Shown: piece by piece, positions 1-9,140 of the stretch | Numbering within the stretch: position 1 is the first letter of the stretch | Layout: the number at the start of each line of letters is the position of its first letter | Assembly (NCBI GenBank): GCA_019358835.1 | Contig: JAHHIH010000010.1 | Coordinates: forward strand, 62,001 to 126,000 | Length of the DNA: 64,000 nucleotides | Direction: 5' to 3' | Source of the DNA: Tildeniella torsiva UHER 1998/13D | GTDB lineage: Bacteria; Cyanobacteriota; Cyanobacteriia; Phormidesmidales; Phormidesmidaceae | Made by a program: the position numbers and the translations under genes | The notes under the pieces: model-generated | Databases searched by the model: none | What the model saw: only the letters and a program-made list of their open reading frames with translations | Told to the model about the DNA's origin: nothing

Positions 1-1154
1 TGGGCTTTATTCCCCTGGTAGACTGCGCGCCCCTAGTGGTGGCCAAAGAAAAGGGCCTGTTTGAGGCCCACGGCCTGAGCAACGTCACCCTCAACCGGGA
101 GCCGAGCTGGAATGCGATCGCCGACGGTGTCGCCACTGGTCGCCTCGACGCCGCCATGATGGTGGCCGGCATGCCCCTGGGCATGACCCTGGGCTACGGC
201 AACCAGCAGCCCAGGCCCATGGTCAGCGCCCTCACCCTCAGCCGCAACGGCAACGCCATCACCTTTAGCAAGCGCTTGTTTGACGAGGGCGTGCGCAGCC
301 TAGAAGACTTCAAAGCGGCGATCGATCGCCGCCCCGATCGCGTTCACACCCTGGCGGCGGTGCACCCCACCTCCATGCACAACCTGCTGCTGCGCTACTG
401 GCTGGCCGCTGGCGGCATCGACCCCGATCGCGATGTCAGCGTCACGGTGATACCCCCGGCGCAAATGGTCTCGACCCTGAAGTCGGGCTCCATCGACGGC
501 TACTGCGTTGGCGAACCCTGGAATGCCCGCGCCGTCAGCGAAGGGTTGGGCGTGGTGATGGCGATCGACAACGACATTTGGCCCGGCCACCTCGAAAAAG
601 TGCTCGGCGTCACCGAAGCCTGGGCCGAACAGTATCCCAAAACCCACGTAGCTCTTGTCAAAGCGCTGCTCGAAGCCTGCGAATACTGCGACGATCGCCG
701 CAACCGCGAAGAGATTGCCGATATGCTCTGCCAGCCCGAGTACGTGGGGGCCGACGAAGCCCTCGTTCGTCAGGGATTCCTTGACCCCTACGATCGCGGC
801 GACGGCAGCGAACCCGAGCAGGTGCTCAACTACATTCAGTTCTTTACCGGCAAAGCCAACTACCCCGATGTCTCCGAGGCGGTCTGGATGATGACCCAGA
901 TGGCCCGCTGGGGCATCACCCCCTTCCCCCGCAACTGGCTGGCTGTGGCCGAGCGAGTGAAGCGGGCCGACATCTTTGGCCAGGCCGCCCGTGAGCTAGG
1001 GCTAGTGGATACAGGCCGCGATCGCCACCCCATTCATCTGTTTGACGGCGTTGTCTTTGACCCCGACGAGCCGCTGAAATACCTGGATCAGTTCGCCATC
1101 AAGCGCGACCTGCGCATCGAAGAAGTACCTATGGATGCCGTGACTGTCCGGTAG
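1..1154 (+). CDS. nrtC: Nitrate ABC transporter NrtC, C-terminal solute-binding-like part (5' end outside window)
   Basis: The frame is open from the first bases, so the gene starts upstream; 383 residues are visible. They form a NrtA/CmpA-type binding domain: it opens with GFIPLVDCAPLVVAKEKG, typical of nitrate/bicarbonate binding proteins, and ends with the usual HLFDGVVFDPDEPLKYL tail. In the cyanobacterial nrtABCD operon, NrtC is an ATPase fused to a NrtA-like regulatory domain and is followed by NrtD. Because a NrtD-type ATPase follows here, this is more likely the NrtC C-terminus than NrtA itself. In that family the domain mediates ammonium/nitrite inhibition of uptake at the inner face of the plasma membrane. 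The bicarbonate paralogue CmpC is the main alternative and cannot be fully excluded without the N-terminal half. Confidence 0.85.
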   Translation, partial: GFIPLVDCAPLVVAKEKGLFEAHGLSNVTLNREPSWNAIADGVATGRLDAAMMVAGMPLGMTLGYGNQQPRPMVSALTLSRNGNAITFSKRLFDEGVRSLEDFKAAIDRRPDRVHTLAAVHPTSMHNLLLRYWLAAGGIDPDRDVSVTVIPPAQMVSTLKSGSIDGYCVGEPWNARAVSEGLGVVMAIDNDIWPGHLEKVLGVTEAWAEQYPKTHVALVKALLEACEYCDDRRNREEIADMLCQPEYVGADEALVRQGFLDPYDRGDGSEPEQVLNYIQFFTGKANYPDVSEAVWMMTQMARWGITPFPRNWLAVAERVKRADIFGQAARELGLVDTGRDRHPIHLFDGVVFDPDEPLKYLDQFAIKRDLRIEEVPMDAVTVR

Positions 1155-1157
1155 CCC

Positions 1158-1223
1158 AGACCCAGGGTTCTAGCTCTATCCCCTGTCTCTCGCCTAATCT
1201 GCCGCAGAACCCTGGGGTCTTTT
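1158..1223 (+). terminator. Terminator-like stem-loop between nrtC and nrtD
   Basis: AGACCCAGGGTTCT (1158-1171) pairs with AGAACCCTGGGGTCT (1206-1220): 14 bp with a single G bulge and a 34-base loop, followed by a short T run (1220-1223). It begins 4 bases after the nrtC stop codon. It looks like an intrinsic terminator or attenuator inside the operon, and could also act as an RNA-end stabiliser. Confidence 0.5.
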
Positions 1224-1228
1224 ACGCC

Positions 1229-1296
1229 AACCCACCCCCAACCCATCCACCCCCTACGCCCTACTCCTCACCCCCTACCCCCTTACTCCCCCGACC
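1229..1296 (+). repeat. C-rich heptad block abutting the nrtD start
   Basis: Imperfect CCCCTAC/CCCCAAC-type heptads run up to the nrtD ATG. The leader is almost purely pyrimidine plus A, with no AGGAG-like Shine-Dalgarno sequence. The same type of block precedes other genes in this window at 4802-4845, 15701-15726, 24852-24914 and 26062-26110. Confidence 0.6.
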
Positions 1297-2133
1297 ATGC
1301 AAGTGCTAAACACTCCCACCCAATCCACCACCCACCTTCAGACCCAGGAACCGTTCCTAATTTTTGACAACCTCTCTAAGGTCTACCCCACCCCCACAGG
1401 CGACTTCGTGGTGCTCGATGGCATCGATCTCGCCATCCACGAAGGCGAGTTTGTCTGCGTCATTGGCCACTCGGGCTGCGGCAAATCGACCCTGCTGGAT
1501 ATGGTGGCCGGGTTTCGCCAGCCCACCGATGGCGAAGTGCGCCTGCAAACCCTGCCGATTCAAGCCCCCGGCCCCGATCGCATGGTGGTGTTTCAAAACT
1601 ACTCCCTGCTGCCCTGGCTCACCGCCTACGAAAATATCTACCTCGGCGTGAAGTCGGTCTTCCCCAACAAGCCTGAGGCGGCGAAAAAGCACATCGTCAT
1701 GGAACACCTGGAAATGGTGGGCCTGGCCGATGTGGCCAATAAAAAGCCCAGTGCCCTCTCTGGGGGCATGAAGCAGCGGGTCTGCATTGCCCGCGCCCTG
1801 GCCCTGCGGCCTAAGGTGCTGATTCTCGACGAACCCTTCGGCGCACTGGATCCAATCACCCGCGAAGAACTGCAAGAGGAGCTGCTGACCATCTGGCGAG
1901 ACCACCAGATCACCGTGCTGATGATCACCCACGACATCGACGAAGCGCTGTTTTTGAGCGATCGCGTCGTGATGATGACCAACGGCCCCGCCGCCAAAAT
2001 TGGCGAGATCATGCAGGTGCCCTTCGCTCGCCCCAGGGAGCGTGCCCGCATGATGGAAGACCCCAAATTCTACGAGTTGCGCAACGAAGCCCTCGACTTC
2101 CTCTACAACCGCCACGCCCACGCCGACACCTAG
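1297..2133 (+). CDS. nrtD: Nitrate ABC transporter ATP-binding protein NrtD
   Basis: This 278-residue ABC ATPase energises nitrate/nitrite import together with NrtC and the NrtB permease on the cytoplasmic side of the plasma membrane. Visible motifs are Walker A GHSGCGKST (about residues 57-65), Q-loop FQNYSLLPW, signature LSGGMKQR (about 154-161), Walker B VLILDEP (about 174-180) and the H-loop THDIDEA. Length matches NrtD (about 275 aa), and it lacks the solute-binding fusion of NrtC. It follows the NrtC end by 142 bases, a gap that holds a terminator-like hairpin and a C-rich repeat. The ATG at 1297 is the first start after that repeat and gives the usual N-terminus. CmpD is the close paralogue alternative. 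Confidence 0.88.
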   Translation: MQVLNTPTQSTTHLQTQEPFLIFDNLSKVYPTPTGDFVVLDGIDLAIHEGEFVCVIGHSGCGKSTLLDMVAGFRQPTDGEVRLQTLPIQAPGPDRMVVFQNYSLLPWLTAYENIYLGVKSVFPNKPEAAKKHIVMEHLEMVGLADVANKKPSALSGGMKQRVCIARALALRPKVLILDEPFGALDPITREELQEELLTIWRDHQITVLMITHDIDEALFLSDRVVMMTNGPAAKIGEIMQVPFARPRERARMMEDPKFYELRNEALDFLYNRHAHADT

Positions 2134-2184
2134 GGCCAGATCCTATCCCCAAGGGATGTGTGATTAAGACCAAAACCCAACGTA

Positions 2185-2204
2185 GGGGCAAACGGCGTTT
2201 GCCC
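2185..2204. repeat. Palindromic dispersed repeat (GGGCAAACG-G-CGTTTGCCC)
   Basis: A perfect 9-bp inverted repeat with a single central base lies between the convergent ends of nrtD and the O-antigen ligase gene. The same palindrome, extended to 11 bp, occurs at 60689-60711. It may serve as a bidirectional terminator, or be a mobile palindromic repeat found between cyanobacterial genes. Confidence 0.65.
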
Positions 2205-2236
2205 GCCGCGCGATCAGCGTCGTAACGGCAAAACTA

Positions 2237-4801
2237 CTATTGCGATCGCAGCTCGACCTGATACGGTTCCAGGGCTCTATCCAGTGCTGGCAGGAATATT
2301 GGCGAGGTAAACAGCGGCTCGAAAAACTGCACCACCGGGATGTTCTCTACCCGAGGCAAAAAGTCCGATGGGTTAGGCCCGTCGATGTGGCGACTGAGGA
2401 TCCCAAAGCCCAGGCGCTGGCTGCGAGGCTGCCAACTCGGTGCCGTGCGCTGAAGCCAGTCGGTGAAATCTGTGGCCGCCTCCATGCTGGCGACGAGCTG
2501 GGTAATAATCTGGGGTTCTGGCAGAGCCTGGGCCAGGTCGTCAATATCTTCGGGCTGAGTGACCCAGGCTTTTTCCAACAGCGCTTGGCGCTGATCGGGG
2601 GACTGCCAAGCGAGAATCGCGTACTTAGCCGGAGTTTCGGGCCAGGGGTTGACATCTACAGGCTGGCCGCCCGCGAGAGTGAGGAAGCCCTGCTGGAGGT
2701 CGCCGCCGCTGGTCTGCCAGTCTGAGGTTGCCCCGGCCAAGTCGCCGCGCCACCAGCGCAGACTGCCTCGGGCCTGTTGCAAAAAGCCGCTTAGGGGAGA
2801 TTCGCCAGCCTGTTGGATCAATTCGCTGTAGAGCTGTTCTACCCGATCGAGCACGGCGGGGTAGACCTCGGCAAAGCCCTCGACTCGCCACAGGGGGCTG
2901 GTCACCAGGGCGGGATGGCGGATGGCCTCTAGGGCGAGGGCTTCAGTAGCGCAGTCGAGGTCGCTGGTTTGCAGGCAGGCAAACCCCAGGCCAAAGAACA
3001 CGCCCATTTTGGCGGGCACCAGGGCGATCGCTTCCCTAAACGACGCCTCAGCCTCATCAAACTGGCCCTTTTCAATCTGGAGCCAGCCCAGGTTTGAGCG
3101 GCCAAATTCCTGGTAGGGCACGGCTTGATTGCCAGTTTTGAACCAGGCGATCGCATCGTCGAGTAGCACCTGGCGCAGGGGCGGGTTGTTGGCCGATTGC
3201 AGGGCAAACTCGCCTAGGTGGTAACCTAGCTGGTAGGGGTAGTAGGGCTCCCAGGGGGCGAGAGTATGGGCCTGCTCTAGCTGGCTGGCAAAGCGATCGA
3301 TGTCGGCGGGTTCGGCGGTGAGTGCTGAGAAGCCGCTGCTGGCGGTGCCCCAAGCGCGGTGAGTGGGCACTAGCCAAAGAGTCATGGCCAGTGTCAGGCC
3401 GAGTCCGACCCCGGCTAGCCATCGGTGACGACGGGGCGATGGGGCAAAATCTTCGATTGTGGAAACGGGGTTAAAGGTGCGGGCGAGCACGGCCAGGTAA
3501 AGGGCGAGGGTGCCTGCGATCGCCGGAATATCGAGCTGGTAGTCAGTCAGGCTCATCAGCCCAAAGGAAAACAGCCCTGCCAGCAGACTCCACACCAGCA
3601 CTGGGGGCAGCCCAGCGGGGGTATCCTGTGCGCCCCGCCGCATCCACCGCACCATCAACAGTACTAACACCACTACCAGTGCCACAGCTACGGCAATGCC
3701 CCAGAGGCCCATTTCACCCCACAGCTGTGCCGGGGTGCTGTGTAGCTGAAACTGGAGCTCGGCGTCGCGCCCGGCCCAGTGGGGGCGATACTTTTGGTAG
3801 ACCAGCGGCACGCTGCCCGGCCCCGCCCCGGTAAAGGGACGGCTCAAGCCCATGCGCCACCCCGTAGCGTTGGTCACCACCCGGTAAGACAATTCTCCTC
3901 CAGCAAAATTGCCCTGGGCCAGGCTGCCCAAGACCTGCCGCAGTCGGGGGTTGGCGATCATTCCCAGCACGCCCAATCCCAAAGCTGTACCGCCGATCGC
4001 TAATGCTAGAGGCCGAGGCAACCGGTTATAGAGCAGAGAAATGCCCACCGCGATCAATCCGGTGACCATGAGTGCCAGCCAGCCGCCGCGCGAGCTAGTG
4101 GTGTAGAGGTTGAGCAGGCCGAGCACCATTCCCGCCAGCCATAGCCAGCGTCGCCAGCCGCGATCGCTCCAGGCCAACCCCGCCAACAAAGGCAGCACCA
4201 GCACCAGGTAGCCCGCCACGTAGTTTTGGTGGCCAATGGGCTGCCAGTTGCGCAGGCTGGTCAGCCCAAAGTTAAATGTCTGGTCAACACCGTAGCCCTG
4301 AAGCGTTGATAAGCGAGCCAGCTCAGGTTGATAGATCTGCGTAATCCACAACCCCAGACTGAGCAGAATGAAGGCCAAACCCAGGTAGCCCTGAAACCGC
4401 AGCAGAGTGTGGAACCGCTGGGGATGGCGGAGCCAGCCGCCGAGGACGTAGAGGGTGGCGATCGCCCCCACCGCCGCCCACCCATACCACCGCGCCTGGG
4501 CCGGAAACTCTGCCCCTAGCGTAGAGATTACCAGCCCAACTACGGCCAGCAGGGCCACCCAGTCAAACCCATTCCCCAGGCGATCGAGGGGGCGGTGCCA
4601 GAGCTGCCACAGCAGCCAGAGCAGGGGCAGAGTCAGTCCCACCTGCCACAAAAACACCCAGGGCCACGACACGATTAGGGTGCTGCTGCCCGGCACCAGG
4701 GTGAAAACCGCGTAGAGGGCTGCTATGAGCAGGGCTAGCAGCGTGCCATCGCTGGGGTCTTGGGGTGAGGGTTTGGGCTGGGGTAGAGCATCCTCGGTCA
4801 T
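2237..4801 (-). CDS. O-antigen ligase/Wzy-like membrane protein with C-terminal TPR-like region
   Basis: This 854-residue protein has about a dozen hydrophobic segments in residues 20-460, then a soluble C-terminal half with TPR-like helical repeats. The Wzy_C/O-antigen-ligase core is recognisable from the LRNWQPIGHQNYVAGY stretch, the TSSRGGWLA motif near residue 240 and the periplasmic-loop FTGAGPGSV motif. The family polymerises or ligates polysaccharide repeat units at the outer face of the plasma membrane. The next gene upstream is a diverged paralogue of the same architecture, followed by a sugar transferase gene, so the cluster probably makes capsule or exopolysaccharide. Polymerase, ligase and glycan-to-protein ligase roles cannot be separated from sequence. 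The ATG is directly preceded by a C-rich repeat without a Shine-Dalgarno sequence. Confidence 0.8.
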   Translation of the reverse strand: MTEDALPQPKPSPQDPSDGTLLALLIAALYAVFTLVPGSSTLIVSWPWVFLWQVGLTLPLLWLLWQLWHRPLDRLGNGFDWVALLAVVGLVISTLGAEFPAQARWYGWAAVGAIATLYVLGGWLRHPQRFHTLLRFQGYLGLAFILLSLGLWITQIYQPELARLSTLQGYGVDQTFNFGLTSLRNWQPIGHQNYVAGYLVLVLPLLAGLAWSDRGWRRWLWLAGMVLGLLNLYTTSSRGGWLALMVTGLIAVGISLLYNRLPRPLALAIGGTALGLGVLGMIANPRLRQVLGSLAQGNFAGGELSYRVVTNATGWRMGLSRPFTGAGPGSVPLVYQKYRPHWAGRDAELQFQLHSTPAQLWGEMGLWGIAVAVALVVVLVLLMVRWMRRGAQDTPAGLPPVLVWSLLAGLFSFGLMSLTDYQLDIPAIAGTLALYLAVLARTFNPVSTIEDFAPSPRRHRWLAGVGLGLTLAMTLWLVPTHRAWGTASSGFSALTAEPADIDRFASQLEQAHTLAPWEPYYPYQLGYHLGEFALQSANNPPLRQVLLDDAIAWFKTGNQAVPYQEFGRSNLGWLQIEKGQFDEAEASFREAIALVPAKMGVFFGLGFACLQTSDLDCATEALALEAIRHPALVTSPLWRVEGFAEVYPAVLDRVEQLYSELIQQAGESPLSGFLQQARGSLRWWRGDLAGATSDWQTSGGDLQQGFLTLAGGQPVDVNPWPETPAKYAILAWQSPDQRQALLEKAWVTQPEDIDDLAQALPEPQIITQLVASMEAATDFTDWLQRTAPSWQPRSQRLGFGILSRHIDGPNPSDFLPRVENIPVVQFFEPLFTSPIFLPALDRALEPYQVELRSQ

Positions 4802-4845
4802 GGCTTGGGTAGAGGGGTAGGGGGTGGATGGGTAGGGGGTGCCGA
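4802..4845 (-). repeat. C-rich (coding strand) heptad block before the first ligase gene
   Basis: On the minus strand this gap between two O-antigen-ligase genes reads as CCCCCTACCCATCCA-type heptads ending 7 bases before the ATG at 4801. It is C-rich on the coding strand, like the blocks before nrtD, egtD and the hemerythrin gene. Confidence 0.6.
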
Positions 4846-7476
4846 CTAATCTGGATTTGTCAGGCGAAAGTGGTTGTAGGTGGGGTGGGGCAGACCCAGA
4901 GCTTGGGTGCGCAGAGCCTCAATGCGGTGGTCAAGGGCAGGAAATTCCCTCGGCCAGGCCGGGAAGAGGTTGAGCTTGGCTACCAGGGTATAGCGCTGGA
5001 GGTTTTGCGGTGCCAGCATGAGGGTAATTTGTTTGGCCTGGTAGTTGCGGTAGGCAAAGGTGAGCGACCCCCGATAGCCCTCCTCTGGGTTGGTGACGAC
5101 GGAGGTCAGCCACAGGCGCAGCGGTTGGGTGCCAAGGCTTTCTTCAATGAGCACATCGTCTAGGTCGGGTGGGCCATCCTGGGGCTGGGCCGGGGTGATG
5201 GGGTAAGTGCTGGGGTCGAGCCAGGTGGCGAGCAGCCTTAGCTCGGGGCTCTGCTGCCCCAGACGCAGGTCGTGGGCTACCGCCTCAAGGGCAGCCTCAG
5301 GATCCGAGTCGGCCAAGAGCAATCCCGAAATCACAGGCCGCAGCAAATTGGGATCGACCTCCACGATGGGTTGCTCAGTCCACCAGGCGAGTAGGGCGCG
5401 GGTTTCGTAAAGGGTGCCAAAGCCAGGCTCTCCGGGAACGACCTCTCTAAATAGGGCATCGTATTCGCCGAGGGTAGCCTGCACCACGGAGGCATAGATG
5501 GCCTGATAGGGCGCGGCTTGCCACTGAGGATAGGTGAGCGCGGCGGGGTTGACCAGGGCTTCTAGGGTGAAGGCAGCAACGGCACCGGTTTCATCCCCAG
5601 TTGCCAGTAGCAAGTCGCCCAGCAGCCAGTAGCCGTAGTGGCGGTGGCGCGGCAAAAGCTGCACGGTACGGGCGGCATAGGGCAGGGCTTTAGCTGGGTC
5701 GGTGGTCTGGTTCAGAACAGCCAGATTGTGGTTAAACCAGGCATCGTTGGGGGCGGCCTGCTGGGCCTGGTGGGCGTAGTCGAGCAGCAGCGATCGCACA
5801 TTCTCCTGGGCTTCAGATTCTCCCAAAACCTGGTTGAGGCCCCATAGCGCTTCACTGGCTACCGCTGGCGCAGTCGGATCCCACGGGCTGAGGCGGTAGG
5901 CCTTATACCAACGGGTGTCGGCCAGGTTGAGTTGCTGGTTGTAGAAGGCGCGATCGGCCAGGGCACCGTAGGCCACGGTGAGGGTAAAGGGTAGCCACAG
6001 GGTGAACAGCAGCCCCAGCCATAGCGAGACGGCCAGGCGCGATCGCCGTCTGGCATCCTGTCCTAACGGTGTAGCCGTGGGTAGATAGCGATCGCCCAAC
6101 GCCAGCAGCAGTACTACGAGCCCCAGCAGCCCGCCCGCGATCGGGATATTCTCCAGTTGGTAATCGGTCAGACTAGAGACGCCGTAGGCCAGCAGACTGC
6201 CGCCAATGCCTCCCAGCAGGGCGCGATCCATAGGTTCCAGCGGCTGCCGCCAAAGCCGGATCCACAAGCGTAGAATCAATACAATTCCGGCTAGAAATAT
6301 CCCCAACCCGACCAGGCCCAGCTCCCCCGCAATCTGCACCGGGGTGTTGTGGAGCTGCTGAATGTGCTCCAGGCCAGCCCCAGTTTCGATCGGGCGATAG
6401 AGGTTTGACACCCGACTCATGACGCCGGGGCCAACGCCAAACAGGGGGCGATCGCGCAAAATATTGCCGCCTAGTCGCAGCATAAACCAGCGATCGAGAG
6501 TCGGGCTGTCGGCTATGCCGCCCGCACTAAACCAGGCGCGAATACGGGGATTGCTGGCCAGGGCCAAGCCCAGGGCCACGGCTCCCCCCAACCCGGCCAA
6601 GCCCCAGCGCCACCGCCGGGAAGGTTTGAGGTCTCTCAAGCGGCTCAGCCAGGTGATCAGCAGCCACACTACCAGCCCCAGCGCCGCCCCCCGCGACCCG
6701 CTGACGTATAGCGCCGCCAGCAGCAGCCCGGCAGCAGCGATCCAAATTCCTCTCAGCCAGCCCGTTGTGGCCACCGCCGCCGCCACCGCTAACGGCAGCA
6801 TCAGCACAAAATAGCCCCCCACAAAGTTGTGGTGCCCCAGGGGCTGATGGTTGCGCAGCGCCGTCAAAAAGTTATCTGCTGCCCACATAGCGTCGTCGGG
6901 TCGCCACAGAACCAGGCTCACCACTGCCGCCCCGGCAGCCACCACCACCAGACCCCACCACAGCCGTAGGCGACTCAGCCAGCTGCGTTGGCCAGACCCC
7001 GCCCCAGGCCCATCGACCACGTTGCGGTAGAAATACAGCACCGCAATATAGGTCACCACCAGGCTCACATTCCACAGCGCCACGCGGGGAAACGGCGATA
7101 CCAGGGCTGACAGTGCTAGGACGATGCCCATGCCCAGCGCCACCCAATCCAGTCCATAGCCCAGGGCGTAAAATGCCTGTCTCGGTTCTGAGCCAGATGC
7201 TTGTTCTGCATCAGTGCTCCAATGCTCTGAGCCGCGCAGCCGCCGCCACAGCCCCACCAGCAGCGCTATACCGCCCACCTGCCACAGCAAAATCCAGGCC
7301 CAGCCCACCATGCGGTAGTAGCTCAGCGGCAGCCAGCTAAAGGTCAGTAGCACCAATCCTCCACTCAGCCATAGCCCCGGCTTTTGGCTAGCCCAGCCCC
7401 GACGGGGGCCTATCCCCGAGTCCGCCGCATCGCCAGCATCCGTTGCCCCTGGCGGCGGGGGAGAATCGGCGGTCAA
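4846..7476 (-). CDS. O-antigen ligase/Wzy-like membrane protein, second paralogue
   Basis: This 876-residue protein has the same plan as its downstream neighbour: a multi-spanning membrane part (about residues 30-480) followed by a helical-repeat soluble part. Shared landmarks are LRNHQPLGHHNFVGGY, GSRGAALG, LFGVGPGVMSRV and SLTDYQLENIPIAGG, so the two genes are tandem paralogues. It probably acts in polymerisation or ligation of a surface polysaccharide. Its TTG start overlaps the stop of the upstream sugar transferase gene by 4 bases (TTGA), which indicates translational coupling; no in-frame ATG occurs before the first membrane span. The two paralogues may act on different acceptors or have split polymerase and ligase work. 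Confidence 0.8.
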   Translation of the reverse strand: MTADSPPPPGATDAGDAADSGIGPRRGWASQKPGLWLSGGLVLLTFSWLPLSYYRMVGWAWILLWQVGGIALLVGLWRRLRGSEHWSTDAEQASGSEPRQAFYALGYGLDWVALGMGIVLALSALVSPFPRVALWNVSLVVTYIAVLYFYRNVVDGPGAGSGQRSWLSRLRLWWGLVVVAAGAAVVSLVLWRPDDAMWAADNFLTALRNHQPLGHHNFVGGYFVLMLPLAVAAAVATTGWLRGIWIAAAGLLLAALYVSGSRGAALGLVVWLLITWLSRLRDLKPSRRWRWGLAGLGGAVALGLALASNPRIRAWFSAGGIADSPTLDRWFMLRLGGNILRDRPLFGVGPGVMSRVSNLYRPIETGAGLEHIQQLHNTPVQIAGELGLVGLGIFLAGIVLILRLWIRLWRQPLEPMDRALLGGIGGSLLAYGVSSLTDYQLENIPIAGGLLGLVVLLLALGDRYLPTATPLGQDARRRSRLAVSLWLGLLFTLWLPFTLTVAYGALADRAFYNQQLNLADTRWYKAYRLSPWDPTAPAVASEALWGLNQVLGESEAQENVRSLLLDYAHQAQQAAPNDAWFNHNLAVLNQTTDPAKALPYAARTVQLLPRHRHYGYWLLGDLLLATGDETGAVAAFTLEALVNPAALTYPQWQAAPYQAIYASVVQATLGEYDALFREVVPGEPGFGTLYETRALLAWWTEQPIVEVDPNLLRPVISGLLLADSDPEAALEAVAHDLRLGQQSPELRLLATWLDPSTYPITPAQPQDGPPDLDDVLIEESLGTQPLRLWLTSVVTNPEEGYRGSLTFAYRNYQAKQITLMLAPQNLQRYTLVAKLNLFPAWPREFPALDHRIEALRTQALGLPHPTYNHFRLTNPD

Positions 7477-8957
7477 TAGGCCCCCTTGCCCCAGAGCACA
7501 ATTCCCAGGGTGGCGGTGAGAATTTCTAAATCCAAATTCAGCGACCAGTTGTCGATATAGTGCAGATCGAGGCGGGCCACATCGTCAAAGGTGTCGATGT
7601 CAGAACGACCCGATATTTGCCACAGTCCTGTTACCCCCGGCAGCACCTGGTGACGAATGTTGTGCCAACCGTCGAACTTGGCCACGTCGCGCACGGGAAG
7701 CGGGCGCGGCCCCACCAGGCTCATCTGGCCGCAGAGCACATTAAACAATTGGGGCAGCTCATCTAAACTGGTGCGGCGCAGCAGGCGACCCACCCGAGTA
7801 ATGCGTGGATCATGCTTGACCTTAAAGAGCACGCCATCTGCCGACTCGTTGTGCCGCTCTAGCTCAGCTTGGAGCCGAGGTGCATCGACTACCATGGTGC
7901 GAAACTTCCACACCTGAAAGATGTTGCCGTGCAGGCCTACCCGCTCCTGGCGAAAGAAGATTGGCCCAGCTGAGTCGAGGCGAATGGCTAGGGCAATACC
8001 CAGCAGCACCGGCCCCAGGGCGATCACGCCTAGACCCGACCCCAGGTAGTCCATCCCGCGCTTGAGGCGGTAGTCCCAGCCGCCCATTAGGGGCGCGTCG
8101 AGGCGGAGGGTGGGCAGGCCCGCCACGGTTTCGGGGGTGCCCCGGCGGTAGAGCATGTCGCGGCTGGTGGGGAGCAGCTGCATGGCAATGCCCGCCCGCC
8201 GCAGCTTCCAGTAAAGCTCAGAGGCTAGGTCAGCGGAGGGAATGCTCTCGGCCAGCACCAGAGTGGCCCCAGAGGCCAAAATCGCCTGGTAGGTGGTGGC
8301 CGAGTTGGCGGTGGTGGCTAGTGCTGCCCCAATTACGGGAACTTTAGCCCGCTGAGAGAGCACGTCGGCCAGACGCTTGAGTCGGGGGGCGGGGGCAATT
8401 AGAAAGACTGAGGCAGGCACCTTGGCCTGAGTGAGAGGGCGCAGCAGCAGCGTGGCCACCAGCCGCAGCCCCACCACCAGCCCCACCCCGCTGAGCCAGG
8501 CCGAGAAAAACAGCGATCGCGGCAGATCCAACTTGGGGTCGTAGAAGTACATCACCACCAGCGCACTCAGGTACACCAGGCTGAGCAGCTTGCCCGCCCG
8601 CAGGTGCTTTTGCCCCTGAGATTTAGTGTCGTAGAGGCCGCCATAAGCAAATAGACTTACGGCACAGGCCACCAGCACCCAAAACGGACTGGGCAGCCCC
8701 AACCAGGTCCACCATACGAGCTGAGGTGGAATGGGCGAGAAAAACTGGTTGAGCGATCGCGCAATATGCCACGACAGCCCGAGCGCCAGAATATCCGTAG
8801 CCAGCAGCACCAGCCCCCGCCGCCCCGGCCCAGCAAAGGCATCGCGCAGCTGAAATCTCAGCCCTCGGGGGGCACGAATATCTTGACGGTAGCGGGGCCG
8901 CTGTTGCATCACGGCGGGTACGGCACGGTGACAATCCATAGCAGGGGGCAGACGCAT
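7473..8957 (-). CDS. Polyprenyl-phosphate sugar-1-phosphate transferase (WcaJ/PssY type)
   Basis: The 494-residue protein has N-terminal membrane spans, a central nucleotide-binding-like region and a C-terminal bacterial sugar transferase domain (about residues 300-494). C-terminal motifs include KRGMDYLGS, PIFFRQERVG, WKFRTM, RTSLDELPQLFNVL, MSLVGPRPLP, PGVTGLWQISGRS and LDLHYIDNWS. The enzyme starts glycan assembly by moving a hexose-1-phosphate from a nucleotide sugar to undecaprenyl phosphate on the cytoplasmic face of the membrane. It is the probable initiating enzyme for the product handled by the two ligase-like proteins downstream, with which it overlaps by 4 bases. Its sugar specificity (glucose, galactose or GlcNAc-type) cannot be read here. 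Confidence 0.9.
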   Translation of the reverse strand: MRLPPAMDCHRAVPAVMQQRPRYRQDIRAPRGLRFQLRDAFAGPGRRGLVLLATDILALGLSWHIARSLNQFFSPIPPQLVWWTWLGLPSPFWVLVACAVSLFAYGGLYDTKSQGQKHLRAGKLLSLVYLSALVVMYFYDPKLDLPRSLFFSAWLSGVGLVVGLRLVATLLLRPLTQAKVPASVFLIAPAPRLKRLADVLSQRAKVPVIGAALATTANSATTYQAILASGATLVLAESIPSADLASELYWKLRRAGIAMQLLPTSRDMLYRRGTPETVAGLPTLRLDAPLMGGWDYRLKRGMDYLGSGLGVIALGPVLLGIALAIRLDSAGPIFFRQERVGLHGNIFQVWKFRTMVVDAPRLQAELERHNESADGVLFKVKHDPRITRVGRLLRRTSLDELPQLFNVLCGQMSLVGPRPLPVRDVAKFDGWHNIRHQVLPGVTGLWQISGRSDIDTFDDVARLDLHYIDNWSLNLDLEILTATLGIVLWGKGAY

Positions 8958-9063
8958 AGGGATGAAGTTGCCCTAGTATTCCGCAATTGTGCTGAGAATC
9001 CATCATCGAAAGCCGAGAACTCGGGTACTCGTCTGTTGGGATTCAATGGGTTGGCAAGTTAGC

Positions 9064-9106
9064 AGGTTAGCAGGTTGGAAGGTTTGACTTTCCAACCTGC
9101 TAACCT
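9064..9106. repeat. 17-bp perfect stem-loop of AGGTTAGC-type repeats
   Basis: AGGTTAGCAGGTTGGAA (9064-9080) is perfectly complementary to TTCCAACCTGCTAACCT (9090-9106) around a 9-base loop. It is preceded by direct copies of the same motif from about 9051. It lies between the WecG-type gene and the sugar transferase gene. A related, weaker inverted repeat is at 63179-63235. Confidence 0.7.
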
Positions 9107-9140
9107 TCCAATCCCTTTCCCAAAAATCAAACAAGCTACT

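Noticed and set aside
1357..2121. 254-codon open frame antisense to nrtD
   Set aside because: It mirrors the nrtD codons in a high-GC gene and has no family features.
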